From Dactylis glomerata (Eukaryota > Streptophyta > Magnoliopsida > Poales > Poaceae): a stretch of 64,000 bases of DNA. Where the stretch lies: positions 5,823,386 to 5,887,385 of the forward strand of contig QXEO01000339.1 in NCBI GenBank assembly GCA_007115705.1, written 5' to 3'. A program made the position numbers and the translations under genes. The notes below the pieces were generated by a model, which did no database searches, had not been told where the DNA came from, and worked only from the letters and a program-made list of their open reading frames with translations. Position 1 is the first letter of the stretch; every line of letters begins with the position of its first letter. Shown here in pieces: positions 55,946 through 64,000 of the stretch.

Positions 55946-58425
55946 TAATGTCAACAAAGCACGTTGGGCTCCAGGACACCTCAAAGATTGTCCAAAGCCC
56001 ACTCCACATTAATTGGGCCAACAGACAGTTAAAGAAAATATGGGCCACATCTTCGGATAGGGAACACAACACATAGTTCCCATCTCATGGTACATGCCGC
56101 TTCTTAATTTTTTTTGAAGTTGGGAGACATCCTCTTGCTAGCTACGAAATGAAAATCTTCAATTTAAGAGAGGCAACTAATTCCCCAAATATATTTTACC
56201 TGTGCTATCGAGGCTCCCTGATTCAACTTGAGGTAAAGAGAATGGGACGAGAATATTCCCAAACTCTCAAGAGCCCATGACACACTATCATGTTCAAGAG
56301 AAAGAGCCACAGTGGCCAGCTCTCACATTAGCTCATCCCATTGTTCTAGAGCCTCAGCCAAGAGATTACATCTGAGCCTGATCTGGCACTCTCTCCCCAA
56401 TAAATCTTGGTGGACCTTGACATTTTTGTCAACCACAATCTCAAAGATCTAGGGGAAGTGGGTGCAAACGGGTCCATCTATGTCAAAGATTTGTGTCCGA
56501 AGGAACACAAGGTATCTCGCAAAACCCAAGATTTAAACTCTGGGGGCTAAAGACATAGTCGACAAAATCCACAACAAGCTTGGCAAACTTGGCGACGGTG
56601 AGAAAGGCAAACAAGGAAATCATGACAGAGTGAGACATAGGGGTTTTATCTAGGTTCGGGCCCACTGGAGGCATAAAGACCCATGTCCTGCATCTATTTA
56701 TTGCAATTCATTATGAGTTTACAGTACAAATACGCTTAAGATCTAGGGATCTTGAAGGAGAGCTCGAAGGAGCTGAGAGGAAATGAAGGTTTCCTGGTTA
56801 GGTTTGCTAGAGGTAGACGAAGGTCTAGATCGGATTTGATCAAGCAAATCAGATCGGAGTCTGGTAGGAGGATCCCTTCTAAGGTTAGGGTTTGTGCCCT
56901 TTTATAGCCGCTATGGTCCTCTTCTGCCAAAACAATTGGCGGGAAGGGTTGCCACATAGCGGCGAAAGGGGTGTAGATCTAGATCTACTCTTATTCGTAG
57001 ACTTGGTTCATGGTGCATAAAAGATGGCCCATGGCAGAGATGTGGTGCACCGCTGATGTTTTCCTTGACGGTGCTACCTGCCCGTGGTCTCCTTGCACCA
57101 GAGAGGAAAGACTAGGGGCGTGCTCTGGTGGCAGCAGCGTGTCGACTTCACTTTAATCATGTGGACAATTTGCATCCACCCGTTGGAGGGAAAAGGAAGG
57201 TTTGGTCCGCAAGTAACACTTAGCGTGTATCATCTTCATTGTTAGGCGTGTGGTGCCATGCGCCATCTTCTAACGTGAGCAGGGTCACGGGTGTGTACTA
57301 CACCATTCCCTCGCAAGGGCGCTCCTTCACTGAAAGAGGCTTCAGAAGGAGTTGCATCGCGAGGGGATCCTGAAGAGAACCCCGTCAAGGCTTCATGAGA
57401 GGTCCCTCATGAAACGCTAAGCCCTCGCGGAGGAATCTTTCTCTGGGGCACCGCAGGTGGTCATGCTGTGGGGGCCTAGTAGCATATGGGCCGTGGTACC
57501 CCGTTTGCCACAATATCGACAATCTCTGATCCACTAATCCGTCCAGAATTTGATGCGTGAGCCATTTCCAAGCTTGAAGTGCACCTCAAGCTTAAATAAA
57601 TATTTCACATTGTGAATGTTGTGCTAGAATGGTGACCCACCCTGAGGAGTTGAGTTGAACACAACAACAGCTCCCGGATATTATGCTCTGATGATCTTGA
57701 GCCACAATATATCCTCAGGGTTTTCCGTGTAGAGCCGCCAAATCCATTTAACCATCAGCGCAATATTCATGAGTTTAGTACTAATAATACCAAGAACACC
57801 CTGGTCCTTGGGCTGGCAAACCTTTGGTGTCTAACCCAATGGTATTTATGTTTACCGCATGTGCCTTCTCATAAGAATATCCCTCTGTGCTTATCAAAAC
57901 CAGCATGTGTTCCATCTTCCAACAGGAACAAGCCCATCGTATAAAGTAGCAGACTAGATAGGCAAGCATCAGTGAACACCAGTCTAGATGCTGAGGACAT
58001 GTAATGGGCATGCCAAGGTTTAGTTCTTTTACCAACAATAGCCAGCAAAGGTTCCAAGTCAGAGCTGGTAAGTTTTTTGTCGCTCATCAAAAAACCCAAG
58101 TATTTGAAGGGGAAAGCTCCTTCCTGGTAGTTGAGTAAACATGCCACCCTCGAATGTTCCTCTAGAATAACCCCCATAATAATCACCTCACTTTTGTGGT
58201 ACTTAATATTAAGGCCAGATAATAGCTCAAAATAGACTAGGAGGAATTTCAGATTGGCAATGGCCAGATCATCATTCTCAAAATAATTGTATCATCAACG
58301 TACTGAAGGTGAGTAATTCTTCCAAGGATTAGATGAGCAACCACCCCACTAATATGCCCAGCAAGATTAGCCTTGTCCAAGATCGCTGCTAAGGCATCCA
58401 CTATAAAGTCAAACAACAAGGTGGC
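55946..58425 (-). mobile_element. 5'-truncated L1-type LINE relic (minus strand)
   Basis: Read on the minus strand: RT segment LLFDFIVDALAAILDKA with the catalytic Y-V-D-D at 58302-58291, then GAFPFKYLGFLMSDKKL and ASRLVFTDACLSSLLLY near 57900-58150. The sequence then matches LINE C-terminal regions and ends in a zinc-binding RT domain (SEDVAHIFFNC...LMWSGLW) near 56060-55960. Endonuclease and ORF1 are missing, as in most LINE copies. Frame breaks are frequent, and a 1-kb LTR-like insert lies at 56494-57512. Confidence 0.75.
56494..57512 (-). repeat. Solo-LTR-like insert inside the LINE
   Basis: LINE sequence breaks near 56490 and resumes near 57513. On the minus strand the insert starts TGTGGCAAACGGGG and ends CGGACA, with TATAAAAGGG at 56906-56897. 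No polymerase or gag sequence is present. I cannot find a clear 5-bp duplication, so it may be an old solo LTR or a truncated element. Confidence 0.5.
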
Positions 58426-60760
58426 CATGCCACCGCCCACCCACCCAGCTCGCCGTCGGCCAAACTCCAAGATCTCCGTCGCCGGTGGCCTAGTGAGCTC
58501 GCAACACTTTTCATTACGTTCCTCTAGAATAACACCTTGGTCATCACATAATCTTCTTTATTTCTATCTTCATACAACCTTGAAACCAACATATGGTTCA
58601 AGCATTGTCTACGGATAACTCCTACAAGTATAACTCAATGTAACCATTAGTCCATAGGGATTATCATTAATTACCAAAACCACACATTGGGGCTCCATGC
58701 TCTTTCATCACCGTTACATATTGTTAGGACGAGGGACAGACGGAGTTGAACAGAAGCCGTGGTCCAAGTCTTAATATGCGTGCTATATTAATTCATGGTT
58801 AATTAATGGGGAATATATTAGGGACCTCAGAACTTAAAGCAGTGGTTGGACATATTTGTCTTAATTGATCCCTTGTTAGTACATTAATTTTTCTTAGGGA
58901 CCAATCACTAGGGTGTGTGGTAGTTCATTTACTTGACTACTCAATGATTCATGGCTCCACCTAGAAGAAATAATAGATTTTATCTATACGAGATAGATGT
59001 GATGGTTATGAGTGTCACCTTGTAGACACATGTCCTTAATTAATCCTATTGTTGCTCTAGATTTTAGTGCCTTGGGATTTTAATCTTTGAGTTCTTTATG
59101 CTTTATTCATCTAGTACTTATGCATCTAGCTATAAAATGTGCATCACTAATTGTGTGAACCAAAACAAATGAAATAGCAATTTGCCAGAACAATTGCTCC
59201 CAAGAGTCACCATCTCTTCACTTTTCTACTTTACTTGCTTTTACTTCGCCTGCATTAGATAGCTTTACTTTCCGTATTTATTTTCAGCACTAGGTAGTTT
59301 TACTTTACTATTTTCTAGTTACAAGCAAAGTACATTTTCACCTTGTAGTTCATTGCATTGCATAAAAGGTCATATAAGTGGGTTATAGGGCTTTATAGAA
59401 TAGTGACTGGCCTCCCTTTGGCGTTGTCGTGTGGGCGGCTGCACGTTCGTGCCTCTGGCTCGATGCCTGTCTCCACTACAGCGCATCAACGTCTTCGCGG
59501 TCGTCGCGGCCTAGGTCACCTTCGGTCTGAATGTCTTGTTCCGGTAGGTCTGGTGGCCGTGAAGACCGGTAGTGTGGGGGCTGCCGGTCTAGCTTCGAAT
59601 AAAGGGTGTTTGGTCCTAAAATCTCTCTTTCCAAGATGAAGATCTACCTGTTGTCTTTTTTCATCGATCTGGCAGGAATGTCATGTTTCGGAAGGCTCCG
59701 CTGGCGAACTTTGATGGACGACATGCCTAGAGTTTGTCGGATCAGATTGAATTCGGTCGCGCGCAACCATGTTTTTACTTCTTTGAAAAATTTCCACCAT
59801 ATCTTCCTATATAGCAAAAATGCTATTCCAAGTATAGTATATGTGCCATGTCTTTGCATTTAAAATCATACTTCTTTTTATTATGCAATTTGAAGCTCAC
59901 GGGAAAGTAGCATTCTATGGTGGAGTTCATTTATGTAAGTTGCATGTTTGACATTTTATTAGTTGGGGTTAAGTTAAACCATATTGTCATGGAACAAGAC
60001 TTTCAATGTTCATTAAGTTGTTGTCATACACCTTGGGTTATGCATATCTTTTCGGTGTGAAATGAATGGGGGTTATCATGTTAAAGATTCAAGTGTGCAT
60101 ATTTGTTAGAGAAGAGCATTGGGACGCTAACTAAAACTATGCCTAATCGTGATAGAAGTTTCAGCATGGACTTCCTCATTAGCTCAAACAAGTTTAATTT
60201 AGTACTTAGTTGGTACTATAAAAGGAGTTCATTTGTCTGTTGTCATGTCGTCCCGATATGTATTACCTTTGCAAAAAGATGAAAATCCAAAAGGCAGTGT
60301 GTACAGGTGGCATGGAGGTACCCTTTTGCGAGCACTTGGTTAAAACAGTATGCACACAATGAAAATCTATGGCAATTCTAAAGTTCAGTAGCGCGTGGTG
60401 GAAGGTACTATTAACAATGGGATATGAGACTTACAACTAGTAAAGTGTTGATCATGTGAACCGTATTTGCTTTTCACTACCGTTGACTTGGGTTGCACAA
60501 TTCTAAAATTTATTTTCTCTTTAGCATCAAAACTTGGCACATATATTCCCTACTAACTTTTAGTGGCTACTTGTTACAAAGAAAAAGAGAAGAGAAGAAA
60601 TAAAGAGTTCCAAGCACAAGCACTTGCATGTTTAATTTCCATAGTACTTTCATTTATTTTTGCACTTTGTCATTGATTGTTAGACATCATTGAGTTGAAT
60701 TAGAAGTACCACTTCATATCTCATTTGTTTGTTGCTATTCATTAAAGTTTGATTCACTGC
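58426..60760 (+). mobile_element. Athila-type relic continued, 3' noncoding internal region
   Basis: 59880-60720 matches the 3' noncoding region of Athila/Sabrina-type elements as I remember it (TTAGAGAAGAGCATTGGG near 60105, GTGGCATGGAGGTACCC near 60307). The second motif resembles 22200 in the complete element (GGCACGGAGGTACCCC). 58430-59360 is probably the rest of the LTR and leader. 59410-59870 is a GC-richer patch of unknown origin. No coding sequence is supported. Confidence 0.5.
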
Positions 60761-61019
60761 CGCGACCGGCCGCCGCGCCATCCCTGCACGCGACCACCGC
60801 AGCCACCTCCACGCGCGTAGAGGAGGATGGGGGTTGTGCCCATCTTGCCCCGCCGCCTTCGACGGCCGGGCGCAGCCACCACCACCGGCGGGGGCAGCGG
60901 CGGCCAGAGAAGCCCGGGGCTAGCTTAGGAGGAGGGGAGATCGGGTCGCCCTTGGAGTCGCCTGCGCGTGCGACACGGGGTTAGGGGGGCAGTTTCTTTT
61001 TCAAAATCACTAGTCCTTA
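60761..61019. other. Short GC-rich island
   Basis: Composition shifts sharply to GC-rich, with CGG and CCG runs, between A/T-rich flanks. It looks like a fragment of an exon or leader. No protein is recognised. Confidence 0.35.
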
Positions 61020-61199
61020 AATGGGGAGAATTTCATTTTCACGGCCTCTGCACCAACTAAGGATGCACACAACCATTAAGTATGAGTATGAGTACCAGGA
61101 TTTTTAATCTTGAATAAATAAGAAACATGGTTCTTAAGATAAATTGCATGAGTCCCAGGAAAGCCTAATCCTCAAATATAAATAAATATAAATAGGAAC

Positions 61200-61290
61200 T
61201 TTAATTCGCATCCGTAAGGATTTAAACTCAGGTACTGGGTTTGCACATCCACTCTCCCAACCAGTAGAGCTAGGCAGGCTCAAATAGTGA
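61200..61290 (-). mobile_element. tRNA-like (SINE-like) Pol III promoter sequence
   Basis: The minus strand shows an A-box-like TAGCTCTACTGG (61272-61261) and a B-box-like GAGTTTAAATCC (61229-61218) about 30 bases apart. That fits a decayed tRNA-derived SINE head. No clear tail or duplication was found. Confidence 0.35.
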
Positions 61291-62017
61291 TAGTCATGTG
61301 ACAAAACGATCCGGTTTATGACACAATTATCTCAATTGTTGTAGTTTTTATCATTTACTCGTTACTACAAGATACGGAGTACAAATTTCATCTCAATTAC
61401 TACAAATCATATATTATTAAATTTGAAAGTGACAGTATATTCTTATGTTATACCGATTGTTCAGTCATCATCGGCCTCGTCCCCTTATGATCAAATCCTG
61501 GATCCGCCCCTAAACAAGCTATCCGTTTTCGATTCAGATTCCAAGGAAAGAAATCTAGCTAGCTAGGACAAGGAAGAGCGATGCCATGTCCTCGTTCAGT
61601 CGATGGCTTCCGTTTCGGCTATACGCCCAACTTACGTAGGCTAGACTGGTAGCAGTACTGTTGGCGGATACGATATGCATGTACATATCCTGGAGCTAGC
61701 AGCTAAAGGCAGCTCTAGCTGGGCGGCCTGTCGGCAATAGCATCGAGAACGAGAAGAGCCTGACACGCTACTGCTTGCTTCGGTGAGTGTGAGAGAGGCA
61801 TGTTTCCGAGACCGATCGCTGTACGTATGGATGTATAGATTGTGTGGTGTGACTTGGAAATGGTCAAATGATACGGTGGATCCAGCGGACGGCTACGTTC
61901 TGCGTAACTAATTAACGTGCTGCTATGAATGCCTGGATGTGTAATTGGAAGATGCCCTTGTCGCATTACCTCTTCTGATCTCTTGAATCCATCGATGGAG
62001 ACGACGCATTCGATACC
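61291..62017. other. Intergenic, nothing recognised
   Basis: Mixed composition. The minus-strand frame at 61715-62032 has no coding character. Confidence 0.4.
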
Positions 62018-62020
62018 TAA

Positions 62021-62305
62021 GAGCAAGTACAATAGAGCTGAGTTAGCTGGCTATAAGAGATAAAATATTATACTTTTACTTAGGCGGGAGGAGTGAGAAT
62101 ATGATACAGAAGATGAGTGAGCTCTTATGCAAGAGCCAGCTCTAGCACGCGCTCCTAGGCATTTTGTGAGAGTGAAAGGTGAACCATATATTGATAAAGT
62201 AGTACAATCTTATAGCCTACTATTGTACATGCTAGCTATATATTGACTATATATGACATGGCAAACTGTTATAGCCGGCTGCTAGCTACACTATTGTTCT
62301 TGCTC
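62021..62305. mobile_element. Tourist-type MITE 1 (family A)
   Basis: GAGCAAGTACAATAG at the left pairs with CTATTGTTCTTGCTC at the right. TAA flanks it at 62018-62020 and 62306-62308, with the right copy shared with the next element. Confidence 0.88.
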
Positions 62306-62308
62306 TAA

Positions 62309-62662
62309 GAGCAAGTATAATAGATCTCGTCAGCTGGCTACAAAGAAGTCCACGTCATTCAAAATCTGAGCTGGAGGTAAGAGAAGGTAAGAGAGAGATT
62401 AGAGCGGGCGCTTCATCTGTCGCCCGGCTATACGCAAAAAACGATGTACTACCATCCACTTGCAGCCTGCTGCGAGCTGTAGTGCAGACGCATGCATGCT
62501 TTTGAGACTATTGGCCCCGTTCAAGCACATAAACAATTAATACTTTATATCCATAGAGCTAACTAATAGCCCACTTATTATACATATATGTCTTTAAGAT
62601 AGCTTTTAGATGACATGGCATAATCTTATAGGCAACAGCCGGCTACCTTATTATCCTTGTTC
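62309..62662. mobile_element. Tourist-type MITE 2 (family A)
   Basis: GAGCAAGTATAATAG at the left pairs with TTATTATCCTTGTTC at the right. It is the same family as the element before it, with shared inner motifs such as AGCTGGCTA and AGCCGGCT. TAA is at 62306-62308 and 62663-62665. Confidence 0.88.
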
Positions 62663-62665
62663 TAA

Positions 62666-62946
62666 GGCCTTTCACAATGCATTGGCTCTTAGCACGTTAT
62701 CCTAGGTAGAGGTTTCTTCAAAAAACAACAACCACAATGCATTGTATCTTAGAATAGTATCTAAATTTAATGATTTTGGCCCCATGCATGAATGTGATTG
62801 GGCTAACAATACATTTTGCCTATGACTTTGTGCAAAGATTGTAGCTTAACTAAGATACAACAACACTCTCTTTCATCAATTAATAGGGTACCACATCACC
62901 ACTTTACCTATGATACCGCGCTAAGAAACCTGTATTGTGAAAGGCC
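62666..62946. mobile_element. Tourist-type MITE 3 (family B)
   Basis: GGCCTTTCACAATGCATTG at the left pairs with TGTATTGTGAAAGGCC at the right. TAA is at 62663-62665 and 62947-62949. It is a different family from the two before it. Confidence 0.88.
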
Positions 62947-62949
62947 TAA

Positions 62950-63231
62950 GGTCTTTCACAATGGGAGTTTCTTAGCGCGGTATCCTAGGTACTTTGCTTA
63001 TATGGCACTATATTAAACGAGGAAAGAGAGTAGTGTTGTAGCTTAGCTAAGATACAACACTTGCACGAGTTCATAGGCAAAAATTGTTTCTAGCCCAATC
63101 ATATGCATGCATGAGACTAAAATCATTAATTAAGAGACAACCCTTAAGAAACAATGCATTGGAGAAGTTGTATCTTAAATTTTAATTACTCCAATGAAAA
63201 CGTGCTAAGAAACTATGCATTGTGAAAGGCC
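62950..63231. mobile_element. Tourist-type MITE 4 (family B)
   Basis: GGTCTTTCACAATGGGAG at the left pairs with ATGCATTGTGAAAGGCC at the right. It shares TATCCTAGGTA with MITE 3. TAA is at 62947-62949 and 63232-63234. Confidence 0.88.
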
Positions 63232-63234
63232 TAA

Positions 63235-63559
63235 TGCACAATGGGATTATGCACATGGCGCCTGTTGTATGTAATGTGTGAACATCAAAACATGTAGGGT
63301 GTGTTTGGTAGACCGGCCCAACTCGGATTTTCTCATCCCAATCGAAATATTGTTGTTTGGTAGCCCGGTCTGCTCACCTGGGCACTGCCCAACTCACCCT
63401 AAAACTACCCTCAGCCCTGCCCACTTGAGAAGCCCGAATCGAGCTTCTCAAGTGAGCTCGGTCGGCCTCGCCCGAAAACGTCGCCCCCGCGTCCCGCGCC
63501 AGGCCCAAAACCCGTAGGGGTCACCGCTCCCACGACCCAGTCTCCCCACGTTCGTCTCT
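63235..63559. other. Possible terminus of another element at 63297
   Basis: GGGTGTGTTTGGTAGAC at 63297 resembles the terminal motif of PIF/Harbinger or Mutator-type elements. Any partner end lies beyond the window. No gene is seen. Confidence 0.3.
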
Positions 63560-63910
63560 CTTTCTTATCCGCCCGCGCTCCACCACCGCAACGGAGGCCG
63601 CCGCCCGCGCCTGTGGACCGCAATGGAGGCCGCCGCCCGCGACTGCAGAGGAGCCCGCGCTCCACCACCGCAACGGAGGCCGCCGCCCGCCCATCGCCGA
63701 AGCTCCACAGGCGACCGCCGAAGCTCCGCAGGCCTCCGCCGCCCACAGACCACCGCCGCAACGTACGCCTCCGCCGCGCTCCACAGGCGACCGCCGAAGC
63801 TCCGCAAGCCTCCGCCGCCCACAGACCACCGCCGCAACGCACGCTTCCGCCGCACTCCACAGGCCTCCGCCGCGCTCCACAGGCGACCGCCGAGCTCCGC
63901 AGGCCTGCGC
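63560..63910. repeat. GC-rich tandem repeats
   Basis: Two overlapping arrays. CGCTCCACCACCGCAACGG recurs at about 63576 and 63657 (81-bp period). GCTCCACAGGCGACCGCCG recurs at 63702 and 63778 (76-bp period), with partial copies to 63890. All reading frames through it are repetitive (Ala/Arg/Gly-rich) and I do not call them genes. Confidence 0.75.
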
Positions 63911-64000
63911 CGAGCTCCTCTCGCCGGCAGCGGCGGCTCCTCTCGCTGGCAGCAGTGCCGGAGCTCGACGAGGACCCGATTGCTTTTTCGTTTTCTTCAT

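Noticed and set aside
61715..62032. Minus-strand frame of 105 codons
   Set aside because: No domain, poor composition, and it runs into a MITE terminus.
63411..64000. Overlapping minus-strand frames at the window end
   Set aside because: They arise from the tandem GC-rich repeats. All phases are open and repetitive.
1..64000. tRNA or rRNA genes
   Set aside because: I looked for cloverleaf-like A/B boxes and conserved rRNA blocks and found only SINE-type boxes at 43875-44056 and 61200-61290.

Overview
The window is intergenic DNA from a large, repeat-rich grass genome, most likely a Triticeae species (wheat, barley or a relative). The evidence is the kind and density of transposable elements: Tat-type and Athila-type Ty3/gypsy elements, a BARE/Angela-type Ty1/copia relic, CACTA elements, Stowaway and Tourist MITEs, and an Au-type SINE, nested in one another. 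I see no complete host gene. The only host-gene-like sequence is a truncated NLR resistance-gene relic near 33.3-34.5 kb.

Layout. 1-12000: the 3' part of a large Tat-lineage Ty3/gypsy element (gag, protease, RT with two RNase H domains, integrase, 3' LTR). Between integrase and LTR it carries two genes on the opposite strand. One is a six-exon plant-mobile-domain (PMD) gene, open across all five GT-AG introns. The other encodes an acidic protein broken by one TAG. 12001-16343: decayed Ty1/copia element. 16344-32925: a decayed minus-strand Ty3/gypsy element whose RT is split by a young, complete, non-autonomous Athila/Sabrina-like element (17302-24686, two 1700-bp LTRs, AATAA target duplication).

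32926-40495: NLR pseudogene, then a complete non-autonomous CACTA element (34931-40495, TGT duplication) containing a foldback repeat, a Pif1/Helitron-type helicase relic and a hAT MITE. 40496-47560: low-complexity intergenic DNA with MITEs and an Au-type SINE. 47561-50711: candidate minus-strand Helitron, itself carrying a 1.2-kb retroposed GC-rich element with a 13-bp target duplication. 50714-61300: two Stowaway MITEs, coding-like relics, one end of a second CACTA, an Athila-type relic broken by a minus-strand LINE, and a solo-LTR-like insert inside that LINE. 62018-63234: four Tourist MITEs of two families inserted end to end, each separated by one TAA. 63297-64000: GC-rich tandem repeats that run off the window.

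The most notable system is the Tat element. Its sense genes (gag-pro-pol) converge on an intact spliced antisense gene. The two coding blocks meet at a short array of GCCGAT/ATCGGC hairpins, and the same inverted motif recurs at the gag-pro/pol junction, inside an antisense intron, upstream of the antisense gene and in the LTR. A second notable signal is a palindrome at the 5' tip of Athila-type LTRs whose two arms differ between families while pairing is kept. All coordinates, splice sites and difference counts were read by eye, and family names come from remembered sequence character, not from a database search.
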